A DNA stretch of 64,000 nt, taken from the NCBI GenBank assembly GCA_905197955.1, contig CAJKAR010000006.1, forward strand, positions 84,924 to 148,923, written 5' to 3'. This DNA comes from an uncultured Lentisphaeria bacterium. GTDB lineage: Bacteria > Verrucomicrobiota > Lentisphaeria > Victivallales > UBA1829. Numbering within the stretch: the first letter of the stretch is position 1; each line of letters starts with the position of its first letter. Position numbers and translations under genes: made by a program. Below the pieces are notes generated by a model, which did no database searches, was not told where the DNA came from, and worked only from the letters and a program-made list of their open reading frames with translations. Positions 8,961 through 16,784 of the stretch are shown here, one piece after another.

Positions 8961-10117
8961 CAGGCGGGCTCGGAGCTCGCGCCGTCGCCGACGGAACAGA
9001 CGATCGTCTCAATCGTCTTTCCAGTTTTGAGCTTGTACGCCGCTGCAAGACGCCGGCAGTACTCATCCGCATCATTCTCCCGCACAAGATGGATGCTGAT
9101 ACCGCCGAATCCGCCTCCGCTCAGACGAGCACCGACACATCCGGGAATCGTATGCGCCAGTTCCACAAGAATATCCAGTTCCGGACAACTGTTTTCGAAG
9201 CAGTCGCGGGAACTTTCATGACTTGCAAACAGAAGCGCCCCGAACTCCTCCACCTTTCCGGCGGAAAGCAGTTCCACGCCCTTCATCACGCGCTCGTTTT
9301 CTCCGACCACATGTTTGGCGCGAAGATAATCGGTATGATCCAGAATGGACTTGCAATCTTCCAGCATGGCGGAAGAGACATCGCGAAGCGCCTTGACCTC
9401 CGGATATTTCGTCCGGATCGCTTGTGCAGCACGCTCGCAGCTCTCCCGGCGCAGATTATAGTCGGACTCCACAAGATTGTGCTTGACCATCGTATTGGCA
9501 ACAACAATCTTCCAGCCGGCAGGCATCGCAACGGTCTTAAGCACTTCCACCGAACGGAAGTCGCACAGAATAAATGAATTCTTTTTCCCGTAAAGCGAAC
9601 TGAACTGATCCAGAAGTCCGGATTTAAGTCCCAGATAAACATTCTCAACAGACTGTCCGATTCTTGCCCAGTCCGGCAGCGGCAGTTCAATCCCGCAGAG
9701 CTGGCGCAGCGCCATGCAGAAAGCCATTTCCAGAGCCGCCGAACTGCTCATTCCGGCGGAAAGCGGAACCGTGCTCTTGAAAAGCACTTCAAATGCAGGA
9801 TATTCAATTCCACGGCGGCGAAGCTCCACTAGAACGCCCTTGATATAATTGGTCCAGTCCTTCGGACGGGGCTTGTCCATATCATCCAGATCAATCGTGA
9901 AAACGCCCTGAAGCGGCGGATTCATCAGTTTGCAGATCCGTCCGGGAATCGCGGAGATCGCCATTTCCGTTGCCTGTCCGGTGGCACAACTGAGGACATA
10001 CCCCTCATTGTAGTCCGTATGATTGCCGAGAATTTCGAGTCTGCCGGGAGCATGCGAGTATGCCGCAGGCGCGTGTTTGAACTCTTCCGCAAAGGAATTT
10101 ACAATATCCTGTTTCAT
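8960..10117 (-). CDS. galK: Galactokinase, GHMP kinase family
   Basis: The enzyme phosphorylates galactose at C1 with ATP, the entry step of the Leloir pathway. The sugar motif GRLEILGNHTDYNEG (26-40), the ATP loop PLSAGMSSSAALE, the base loop GLLDQFSSLYG and the galactokinase-type NTMVKHNLVESDYNLRRE are in order over 385 residues. The usual sugar motif is GRVNLIGEHTDYN; here the Asn and Glu are exchanged, so an altered sugar preference is possible. galT and galE are not in the window. It has its own promoter and leads a two-gene operon with the GT-C-like protein. Confidence 0.87.
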   Translation of the reverse strand: MKQDIVNSFAEEFKHAPAAYSHAPGRLEILGNHTDYNEGYVLSCATGQATEMAISAIPGRICKLMNPPLQGVFTIDLDDMDKPRPKDWTNYIKGVLVELRRRGIEYPAFEVLFKSTVPLSAGMSSSAALEMAFCMALRQLCGIELPLPDWARIGQSVENVYLGLKSGLLDQFSSLYGKKNSFILCDFRSVEVLKTVAMPAGWKIVVANTMVKHNLVESDYNLRRESCERAAQAIRTKYPEVKALRDVSSAMLEDCKSILDHTDYLRAKHVVGENERVMKGVELLSAGKVEEFGALLFASHESSRDCFENSCPELDILVELAHTIPGCVGARLSGGGFGGISIHLVRENDADEYCRRLAAAYKLKTGKTIETIVCSVGDGASSEPA

Positions 10118-10166
10118 TTTTCCGTTCCAGTTTTTCTATTGTTTTATGACTTCGTTTTTCCTGTAG

Positions 10167-10194
10167 AATATATTAGATTTAGCCGAGAATTCAA
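10167..10194 (-). promoter_or_regulatory. galK promoter
   Basis: On the minus strand TTGAAT and TATATT are 16 bases apart, about 50 bases upstream of the galK ATG. Long T runs lie just upstream of it (10203-10223). Confidence 0.6.
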
Positions 10195-10230
10195 CCGGAA
10201 AGATTTTTTTTTTACTTTTTTTTCTTGCAA

Positions 10231-10378
10231 GCACAATAAAACGGAAGCGCATCCGTTATACGGACAACGCGTGATGGACGCGCCTGAGAATATGCATGGA
10301 GAACATGTTCTCATTTAAACTCTCTCTTCTCTATTCTCCCGGCAGGCGGTGAGGTGCCGCCTGCCACCCTTTTTTTTC
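10231..10378 (+). ncRNA. Candidate structured small RNA, orphan terminator unit
   Basis: This stretch lies between divergent leftward units, has no open frame of note and ends in a strong plus-strand terminator with no plus-strand gene ahead of it. It can fold: GCGCATCC pairs with GGACGCGC with one mismatch, CCG-TTATA-CGG sits inside that, and GAGAACATGTTCTC is a perfect 14-base palindrome. No convincing promoter was found at its left end. It matches no RNA family I recognise (not SRP RNA, 6S, tmRNA or RNase P). The alternative is a read-through stop. Confidence 0.3.
10341..10377 (+). terminator. Intrinsic terminator, plus strand, without a cognate gene
   Basis: GGCAGGCGG and CCGCCTGCC form a 9-bp perfect stem with a TGAGGTG loop, followed by ACCC and eight T. 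No plus-strand coding gene ends nearby. Confidence 0.75.
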
Positions 10379-10405
10379 TCTCTGGCGAATTTATCTATGA
10401 AATAC

Positions 10406-10450
10406 CGAAAAAGAAGCCGTTCCCCTTTTTTCTCATTTCAGAGGAACGGC
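10406..10450 (-). terminator. Intrinsic terminator after the CelD_N-like secreted protein
   Basis: Read on the minus strand, GCCGTTCC and GGAACGGC pair around a 19-base loop and are followed by TTCTTTTT. It lies about 25 bases after the stop of the leftward gene at 10476. Confidence 0.7.
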
Positions 10451-10475
10451 AATCATTGCGGGAGGAAAAAAGAGA

Positions 10476-11063
10476 CTACGGAGTCGTATCCACAGGATAA
10501 CGAAGCGGGGTATAAAGAAAACTGTCTTTTATAAGCGGTTTCATATCGTTGCCGATCATGTGGGACTGCTCCTCAAAAGTTTTCAGAGTCGGCAGGGGAT
10601 AGACCGCAATCGGCATATCGCCACCGATATAGAACAGATCGCTGTTGCCATATCCGTGCACTTTGATGAAATATTGTCCCGTGACCTTGAAACTGGAAAA
10701 GTTCAGAGCATAAATCTGTTCTTTCGGCACCTCCTTATGCACCGGAGCCAGCACGCCCTGAGGATTCTTCATCAGAATCGGCTTACCGGAAAAAACAACT
10801 TTACCCTGCACGGTGCACAGAGAAAATTTCGCCGGAACCTTTTTCTCTTTTCCCGGAACAAAGGTCAGATATGCCACTTTCACCGGCATGTTCTTCCAGT
10901 AGCCGTAACGTCCGACATAAATACCGGGCACAAAGGACTGATTCTGTTTTTGACCGATTTCATTCTTCTCTCCGCCGATCGGAATGGCTGCCGGATCCTG
11001 AGCAAATCCATTTCCAAGCAGCAACCCCATGACAAGCGACAGAATGATCCAATGAAGTTTCAT
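10476..11063 (-). CDS. Secreted protein with a CelD_N-like Ig domain
   Basis: A 195-residue exported protein with a signal peptide ending near GNGFA-QD. The middle reads IYVGRYGYWKN, KVAYLTF, GKVVFSG, then YALNFSSFKVTG and YFIKVHG. This order resembles the N-terminal Ig-like domain of GH9 cellulases (CelD_N: NQVGY, K-A, G-vv-sG, dFSsf-G-Y), here standing alone without a catalytic domain. The family link is my reading by eye. The ribosome binding site GAGGAGGGG is strong and the gene has its own terminator. It may bind a glycan at the cell surface. Confidence 0.6.
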   Translation of the reverse strand: MKLHWIILSLVMGLLLGNGFAQDPAAIPIGGEKNEIGQKQNQSFVPGIYVGRYGYWKNMPVKVAYLTFVPGKEKKVPAKFSLCTVQGKVVFSGKPILMKNPQGVLAPVHKEVPKEQIYALNFSSFKVTGQYFIKVHGYGNSDLFYIGGDMPIAVYPLPTLKTFEEQSHMIGNDMKPLIKDSFLYTPLRYPVDTTP

Positions 11064-11325
11064 TGTTTTCCCCTCCTCTTTTGAAATCTTTTTATGATAC
11101 CCCCCCTCAGGATACCCTCCCCGGTACCATTAATATGACATGGAAAACTGTTTTATCAAGCACGTTCCGAAAAGCCATCGGCCCCACATAGAAGAGTTTA
11201 CGCAGAAAAACAGCGAATATTCCGCAGTCGATTTTTTTCAAGAAAAAAACAAAGTTCTCCCGCGGCACTCCCTCATTCATGTACAGCGGGATTCTCCTGA
11301 CCGAAAGAATCTCTCAGAAGGAAAT

Positions 11326-11499
11326 TTATTCGTTCAAAAACTTCAGGTACACCGGCAGGCTTAAAACCAGCAGCAGCGGAATCAGGAACAACGAAAGGAT
11401 CGTAAACAGTGGATTTGTTTTCTCCTTCTGCACGCTCTGCGCCATCTCGTTCTCTCCGGAACGATCTATCGCACGAATCTGTGTTTTTTCCATTTTCAT
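11326..11499 (-). CDS. Small single-span membrane protein, 57 aa
   Basis: The chosen ATG has AAGGAGG eight bases upstream, an excellent ribosome binding site; a longer frame from 11625 lacks one. The product has a charged N-terminal half (MKMEKTQIRAIDRSGENE) and one hydrophobic segment from about residue 31 to 53 rich in Leu, Ile and Pro. It ends in a short KFLNE tail. It lies downstream of the U32-like gene with a 137-base gap. No function is recognisable. Confidence 0.6.
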   Translation of the reverse strand: MKMEKTQIRAIDRSGENEMAQSVQKEKTNPLFTILSLFLIPLLLVLSLPVYLKFLNE

Positions 11500-11636
11500 G
11501 GGAACCTCCTCCTTTGTGCCTGGTTCAATATAAAACCTGAAAAAGGGAAAATCCATCCGGCAAACAGAAATTTTTATCATTTTTTCTGAAATTTCTGTGA
11601 CAGAAAGATCAAAAAAAACAGCCACAACTCATTGCT

Positions 11637-12665
11637 TCAGGAAGCTCCGGAGAAATCCGTCAGGACCTCGGAAAGCACCCTCTCACATCGTCCGCAGTGA
11701 GTGCAGTTTCCGGCACAGGCGCGGGCGATCTCCATCCAGTCCGCAGGGAAACGGCTGTTGTCGATCGCAAACGGAGAAAACGCAGGGGAAAACGAAGGCT
11801 CCATCAAATCCAGCAGGTTGCCGTGGAAAGATCCCGATGCATACGCACCGATCACCATGCGCGGATGCGAATGCTGACGAGTCGCCAGTTTCACAATCGG
11901 AAAATACGGTTCGTACACCTTCAAATCCTCGGGCCGGATCCAGCTGGAACGCAGGAATTCGACAAAATTCTTTTTCTCCCGATACAAGCTCCAGCACAAA
12001 TGAGGCAGATAACGTTCATTTCTCACCTCGTCCACCTCGGAGTCATGAGCCACCAGATTGTCGTGGAACGACTGCGCCGGACAATTCCGCAGACAGCCGC
12101 TGTTCGCCAGCATGACCAGCTTTTTTCCATGCGTCCTGCACCACTCATGAAACACCTTCACCGTCTCCAGATCCCTCTGAAGATCCCGGCGGATATGAAA
12201 CGAATCAAACAATCCGGAAAGATACTCCATCGCCAGAGTCGAATCGATCCGCATGTTCACCGATGCCCGAATCTCCACCCCCGGATACTCCTTCCGCACC
12301 ACATGCGCGACAAACGGACTTGTCGTTGTAATGATCTCCGGAAGCAGCCCTCTGGATTCCAGATAGGAAAGAATCGAAACAATCTCATTCCGGAAGCGGG
12401 AACTGATCGCATATCCTCCATAACAGTTCGCATTGAACAGCAGATCCAGCTTGATCCCCATCCCTCGAATTTCAGCCAGATCCCGCTCCAGTTCCGCCTG
12501 CGCGGACCAGTCCACCGCACCGCTGATGCATCCCAGCGATGCGCGTCCGCTCGCACATCCCGGCCAGGGGAAATACACTTCTGCAATCGCATCCCGGTAA
12601 TCCCGCACAATTCCACGAAACGGTTCTCCGGTATCGGTCTGCTGATATCCCACCGCGAATTTCAT
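11637..12665 (-). CDS. Peptidase U32-like protein with Cys clusters
   Basis: A 342-residue TIM-barrel-like protein. LANSGCLRNCPAQSFHDN resembles the Cys-containing core of the U32/YhbU/RlhA group, and a C-terminal CAGNCTHCGRC could bind an Fe-S cluster or Zn. U32 members act in collagen degradation, tRNA or rRNA hydroxylation and ubiquinone synthesis, so the label gives family and not reaction. It overlaps the upstream IclR gene by ATGA, and the pair is surely co-transcribed, suggesting that its expression answers to a small-molecule effector. Confidence 0.65.
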   Translation of the reverse strand: MKFAVGYQQTDTGEPFRGIVRDYRDAIAEVYFPWPGCASGRASLGCISGAVDWSAQAELERDLAEIRGMGIKLDLLFNANCYGGYAISSRFRNEIVSILSYLESRGLLPEIITTTSPFVAHVVRKEYPGVEIRASVNMRIDSTLAMEYLSGLFDSFHIRRDLQRDLETVKVFHEWCRTHGKKLVMLANSGCLRNCPAQSFHDNLVAHDSEVDEVRNERYLPHLCWSLYREKKNFVEFLRSSWIRPEDLKVYEPYFPIVKLATRQHSHPRMVIGAYASGSFHGNLLDLMEPSFSPAFSPFAIDNSRFPADWMEIARACAGNCTHCGRCERVLSEVLTDFSGAS

Positions 12666-13414
12666 TCCATCCCCTCCCCTCCCGTTGCGGAAGAATCCGC
12701 TGTTGAACGCAACTGTTCCCGGAACTCTTTCGCCGCCCTGGAAATTTTCTCACAGCAATCCTCTCCCGGCTGGTTGACACGCACACCGAGCGCAAAATTC
12801 TCCGGGATGAAAAATGCCGCCGCCAAACGGACTCCCGGCGCATAATCCATATAACACCCCTCCCGATATGCAGCCTCCTTCACCGCAATATACTTCGATT
12901 CACTCTCCCAGTATTTTGCTCCGTGCTCTTCGAACGGGAAATTCAATTCAAGATCGCTGCCATTCAGCCCGTTTGCCTGAAGACAAATCGCCGTTGCGGA
13001 AAGATACGGAGTAAAAAGCAGGGTGGTCGGATGCTGCAACTCCCCCGGACGATCTGGCGACATCCGAAGACGGCAAACAACCGCGCTCGGTGTAATTTCG
13101 GAAAAGGTCAGCACGGCATCCGGGAATCGGCGCGAGAGCTTCCGCAGTTCCGCTCCCGCGCACGACAGCATCCGGGAACGACTCCTCATCGACGCCAGCT
13201 CCTGCACAGCAGGCCCCGGAATAAAACGATTAGCGGAATCCTTTTCCAGAAAGCCGCGCGCACGCAAGGTCCGGATCAGATTGTGAACCGTTGTTTTTTT
13301 CATGTCGAACGCCTCCGCGATTTCGTTCAGGCGCATGCCGTTCTCCGACCCCGCGATCAGGCGCAGTATATCAATCGCCTTCAGAAGCGACTGGACCATA
13401 TCCGATTGTGCCAT
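12662..13414 (-). CDS. IclR-family transcriptional regulator
   Basis: The N-terminal winged helix is clear: SLLKAIDILRLI, LNEIAEAFDMKKTTVHNLIRTLRARGFLEK, then the wing. The C-terminal 150 residues match an IclR effector domain in length and layout (250 aa in all), though it is Cys-rich and divergent. IclR proteins usually control catabolic operons and themselves. It is translationally coupled to the U32-like gene downstream, its most likely target. Confidence 0.8.
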   Translation of the reverse strand: MAQSDMVQSLLKAIDILRLIAGSENGMRLNEIAEAFDMKKTTVHNLIRTLRARGFLEKDSANRFIPGPAVQELASMRSRSRMLSCAGAELRKLSRRFPDAVLTFSEITPSAVVCRLRMSPDRPGELQHPTTLLFTPYLSATAICLQANGLNGSDLELNFPFEEHGAKYWESESKYIAVKEAAYREGCYMDYAPGVRLAAAFFIPENFALGVRVNQPGEDCCEKISRAAKEFREQLRSTADSSATGGEGME

Positions 13415-13498
13415 TTTCCAATTCCCGCATCCGTTTTATTCCATTATCCTGTCCGCAGAAATATATTCCATCCCGCTCAAGTTGCAAGCGGAAAGAGA

Positions 13499-13532
13499 GA
13501 GGAAAAACGCCTCCGGCAAAGGGTTTTTCCTC
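13499..13532 (-). terminator. Hairpin terminator after the QueG-like gene
   Basis: GAGGAAAAAC and GTTTTTCCTC form a 10-bp perfect stem 17 bases past the stop of the leftward gene. The U-rich part lies inside the stem and the trailing minus-strand bases are TCTCTTTCC, so it is not a classic T run. Confidence 0.55.
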
Positions 13533-13548
13533 CATGTTGAACGGGGAA

Positions 13549-14610
13549 TCAATCCGCGTCGCTGGAGTTCTCCGTTTTCTTGAAGATGGTTCCTTCCGAG
13601 TATTCCGGTTCTGTGCTCCAGTCAACCGTCCATGCGGGACGGCGGCGGAATTTCTGCTTGAATGTATTCTGAAGAACGCCTCGCGCTTCCAGACTCATCA
13701 TGCAGGCTCTTGTGCAGCCGCGGGCACCGCAGACGGCTTGTCCGGTATTGTACAGATTGCGCGGCTTGTGATAAAACGGCGACCATTCGCCAGGAACCGT
13801 TGTTTTCATCCACGGCTCATACGGATCCTTCTGCTCGACCCCGGTCTCCAGTGCGCCGCGGAAGGTGATATCGCACTTGCCCATATCCAGATCGGACCAT
13901 TCGACTTCATGTCCGGCAAGGGTAACCTTGACCGTGCGATCCGTCGGGAAACAGTGTCCCGGACACGCCTTCACGCAAGCCATGCAGCGATTGCAGAGTT
14001 TCGGACCGGAATAAATCGGATCGGGTTCCAGTTCCAGATCCGTCAGGACAATGCCGACCCGGTTCCGCGGACCGAACTGCGGCGAAAGAAACATCTTGCT
14101 GAATCCGATCTCGCCAAGTCCGCAGAGATACGCCGCAATGCGAAGCTGAATCATGATATCCGGAGTCGCCTGGCCGGGACGGACCGGACGGCTGTAATTC
14201 CGTTTGCAATTTCCCACATTGTCAATGGCGCGCCAGTCGCTCTGATGCCCCATCGGAATAGCCTCATAGCCTTCATCCTCAATTGTTTTGGCAAGGTTGA
14301 TGACGGTCATCGGCATGTAAAGATAAGTAATTCCTCCGTATCCCATCGCGGAATAATTGCTGAAATAGGTACCTTCCTCCACGCCGCGCAGACTCCCGCG
14401 CTCCACCCGGAACACCATCCCGATGATCGATTTGCACTCCGGCATGATCTGCTTCGGATCCATCTGAAGCGGCGCTGTCGACCAGCGCTCAATGTTGCCG
14501 ATCCCCACCGCATCCGCCCCGAATTCCAGAGCCTTCCGCTTGACATACTCCGCCGCCTTGACTGGATCGCTCAGGTCATGGCGATTGAACTCTCTTGTCA
14601 TTACAGCCAT
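13549..14610 (-). CDS. QueG/reductive-dehalogenase-related 4Fe-4S protein
   Basis: The protein carries CxxCxxCxxxCP at Cys206, 209, 212 and 216 and further Cys in CGARGCTRAC. NRVGIVLTDLELEPDP upstream of the cluster is a landmark shared by epoxyqueuosine reductase and reductive dehalogenase relatives, which hold a cobalamin and Fe-S clusters. At 353 residues it is near QueG size, but the C-terminal part is different and I would not call it QueG. The start is set by AAGGA nine bases before the internal ATG; the frame opens ten codons earlier. It is single and followed by a hairpin. A second relative lies at 34.6 kb. Confidence 0.65.
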   Translation of the reverse strand: MAVMTREFNRHDLSDPVKAAEYVKRKALEFGADAVGIGNIERWSTAPLQMDPKQIMPECKSIIGMVFRVERGSLRGVEEGTYFSNYSAMGYGGITYLYMPMTVINLAKTIEDEGYEAIPMGHQSDWRAIDNVGNCKRNYSRPVRPGQATPDIMIQLRIAAYLCGLGEIGFSKMFLSPQFGPRNRVGIVLTDLELEPDPIYSGPKLCNRCMACVKACPGHCFPTDRTVKVTLAGHEVEWSDLDMGKCDITFRGALETGVEQKDPYEPWMKTTVPGEWSPFYHKPRNLYNTGQAVCGARGCTRACMMSLEARGVLQNTFKQKFRRRPAWTVDWSTEPEYSEGTIFKKTENSSDAD

Positions 14611-14805
14611 TTTCTCATGTCCTTTTTTATTGTTATTCAAACATTCATCATTGATGAATATTTATTCATTATAGATGTAACTTATCATCCCTTTTCGAAA
14701 ATACAAACCGGAAAAATAGAAATCAGGAAAAAAATAGAAAACATACGGAAAAATCTGCGGCGGGCAACTCCGTGAAATTTATTTGTTTTTTTTACAAGAC
14801 GGGGG

Positions 14806-14860
14806 TTGTTTTTTTTTATTTTTCGTGTATAATGTTTACAGGATAAAAAACACATGTAAA
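14806..14860 (+). promoter_or_regulatory. Promoter and possible auto-operator of the GntR/LacI-type regulator
   Basis: TTGTTT (14806-14811) and TATAAT (14828-14833) are 16 bases apart. TTTACA (14835-14840) and TGTAAA (14855-14860) form an inverted repeat with a 14-base centre that covers the expected start of transcription, a natural place for autorepression. The operator role is inference. Confidence 0.55.
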
Positions 14861-14879
14861 GAAAGAAAAACAGTATTCC

Positions 14880-15941
14880 ATGCCAAAAATCGCCTATAAA
14901 CTGGTCTATGACGATCTGATGCGTCTTATCTGCGGGAAGAGCATCCGGGAAAACGAGATGCTTCCGCCGGAAAACACGCTGGCGCTCCGCTATAACGTCA
15001 GCAGGCCGACAATCCGGAAAGTATTGCAAATGCTCTCCGACAACGATCTGATTCAGAGCAAGGCCGGAATCGGCTGGCAGGTCTGCTCCGGTTGCGGCAA
15101 AGAGAAAAAAAACCGGAAGAACAAGCCGCTGACCATCGGAGTCGATACGGCTCCGGATGTCTGGGGATACTTCTACTACGATCTGATTATGAACGGCATC
15201 CGGAAAGCGGCGGAGGAAAAGGGATACCGCCTTGTGGTCACCGACCGGTACAGCGCGGATCAATTCAATGGTGAAGAAATTGACGGCTTGATTCTTTCGA
15301 AAACAACGGAAGAGATCTATCGTCAATGTGCAGCCCTTCCGGAACAGGGAATTCCAGTGGTGTTCATCAACCGGAAACCGGAAAACCGGCATTTCTCCTA
15401 CTGCACCGTGGATTATATCCAGGAGGCAAGGAAAGCTGTGGAACATCTGCTGCTCATCGGGCACAGAAAGATCGCCGTGATCAAGTCGAACACGGAAGCC
15501 ACCAGCCTGCGCTGCTGCGGGTGGTCCCTGGCCTTCACGGCAAACGGACTGAAAGCGCCGGAACACCTGATCTTTCAGCAGACGGCCATTGCGGAGTTGA
15601 CCGAACTTCTGAAGCAGACCCGGCCGACCGCCGTATTTGTAACTCAGGGAGCATCGATTGTCTCGTTTCTTCTTGCGGCGGAGCGGGCCGGACTGCGGAT
15701 TCCCGAAGACATCTCTGTCATCTGTTTTGACGACATGAGCAATAATCAGCTTGTCGATATTCCCATCAGCCACATCCGCATGCCTCTCAGCATGATGGGA
15801 CAGCGCGCCGTGCAATATATTGCGAACCATGCGGAAAATCCGGATCTGCCTCCGCTTCATCTGACCATGGAAGCCGATCTCGTCATCAATTCCAGCTGTA
15901 AAAACATTAACCGGGAAAAAATCAAAAACACTCTGCCATAA
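14880..15941 (+). CDS. Hybrid GntR-HTH/LacI-type sensor regulator
   Basis: Residues 1-70 form a GntR-type winged helix (LPPENTLALRYNVSRPTIRKVLQML). The rest, from about residue 83 (PLTIGVDT), is a periplasmic-binding-like LacI/GalR sensor, with GHRKIAVI, ISVICFDDMSNNQ and TMEADLVI as expected for that fold. The architecture is that of AraR, a sugar-responsive repressor. At 353 residues the length is normal. It stands directly before a pseudopilin-like gene, a heparinase-like lyase and a GPH transporter, all on the same strand, and is their likely regulator. Confidence 0.86.
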   Translation: MPKIAYKLVYDDLMRLICGKSIRENEMLPPENTLALRYNVSRPTIRKVLQMLSDNDLIQSKAGIGWQVCSGCGKEKKNRKNKPLTIGVDTAPDVWGYFYYDLIMNGIRKAAEEKGYRLVVTDRYSADQFNGEEIDGLILSKTTEEIYRQCAALPEQGIPVVFINRKPENRHFSYCTVDYIQEARKAVEHLLLIGHRKIAVIKSNTEATSLRCCGWSLAFTANGLKAPEHLIFQQTAIAELTELLKQTRPTAVFVTQGASIVSFLLAAERAGLRIPEDISVICFDDMSNNQLVDIPISHIRMPLSMMGQRAVQYIANHAENPDLPPLHLTMEADLVINSSCKNINREKIKNTLP

Positions 15942-15987
15942 AAATGGAACGCAGATCCGTTCCGCAAAATCAGGGAGATCAGAAATC

Positions 15988-16755
15988 ATGAAACAAAATC
16001 GGAATGCATTCAATTTCAAGCGGAAAAACGGGATGTGCGCCCAGAATGCGCCGCTGCAACATTTTACATTGATAGAATTGCTGATCGTGATTGCAATCAT
16101 TGCAATTCTTGCTGCGATGCTGCTTCCCGCACTGAATCAGGCAAGAGAAAAGGCTCGGAGCATCACCTGCGTCAACAAGCTGAAGCAGATTGGAATAGCG
16201 TTTACGTTCTATCTCAACGATTTCGGAGAAAGTCCCCAGTATTCCATGCCGGCACAGGACAATCCGGCGAACAAATGGAAATGGCATCAGGTAAGTCATC
16301 CGTTTGCGGTATCGTATCTGCATATCAAATACAATTCCAATATACTTCTGTATCGGTTGAACACTCTTGTGGATTGTCCGTCCCAGGAACCGGGCAAAGG
16401 ATTTCAGGGGGGTAACGTCGATTACGGCTACAATCAGAACCTCGGGGAACCGGGATCCGGTACAGATACACGTTTCATCCGAAGTGTGAAGGAAATCAAA
16501 CAGCCCAGCGGGTTCATTCTGTTCGCAGATACACGCGGAACGGCGAATCAGGCTGACGGACTCGACCGCTGGGCAAACAATCCCTATTCCTTTGACTTCA
16601 TTACGACCTCCTCCTCTGCGAATCCGATGGCGAAACGTCATCTGAATCAGATCAATGCGGTTGCACTCGGAGGCAACACAATCTCTCTGAAAGGTCCCGC
16701 AAAAGGATACTTCTGGTCCGAAAACGCCCAGTACACCACACGGCGCCTTCCCTGA
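15988..16755 (+). CDS. Type II secretion/pilin-like protein (pseudopilin, H-X9-DG type)
   Basis: A class III signal lies inside the N-terminus: HFTLIELL, then a long hydrophobic helix with the pilin Glu5, then LLPALNQAREKAR. The residue before the cleavage point is His, not the usual Gly. The 255-residue protein has a globular C-terminal part with a Cys pair. The H-X9-DG motif common in these proteins appears as His, nine residues, Gly-Gly, so the Asp is lost. Such genes are highly multiplied in Lentisphaerae and often sit beside carbohydrate enzymes, as here. Role is unknown; it may be an envelope scaffold or part of a glycan-handling machine. Confidence 0.83.
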   Translation: MKQNRNAFNFKRKNGMCAQNAPLQHFTLIELLIVIAIIAILAAMLLPALNQAREKARSITCVNKLKQIGIAFTFYLNDFGESPQYSMPAQDNPANKWKWHQVSHPFAVSYLHIKYNSNILLYRLNTLVDCPSQEPGKGFQGGNVDYGYNQNLGEPGSGTDTRFIRSVKEIKQPSGFILFADTRGTANQADGLDRWANNPYSFDFITTSSSANPMAKRHLNQINAVALGGNTISLKGPAKGYFWSENAQYTTRRLP

Positions 16756-16784
16756 TTTTTCAACTTCAATCCGGAGATCTCTTT

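Noticed and set aside
7545..9221. 558-codon frame on the plus strand
   Set aside because: It is antisense to the membrane protein and galK; the product is Arg/Gln/Pro-rich without domains.
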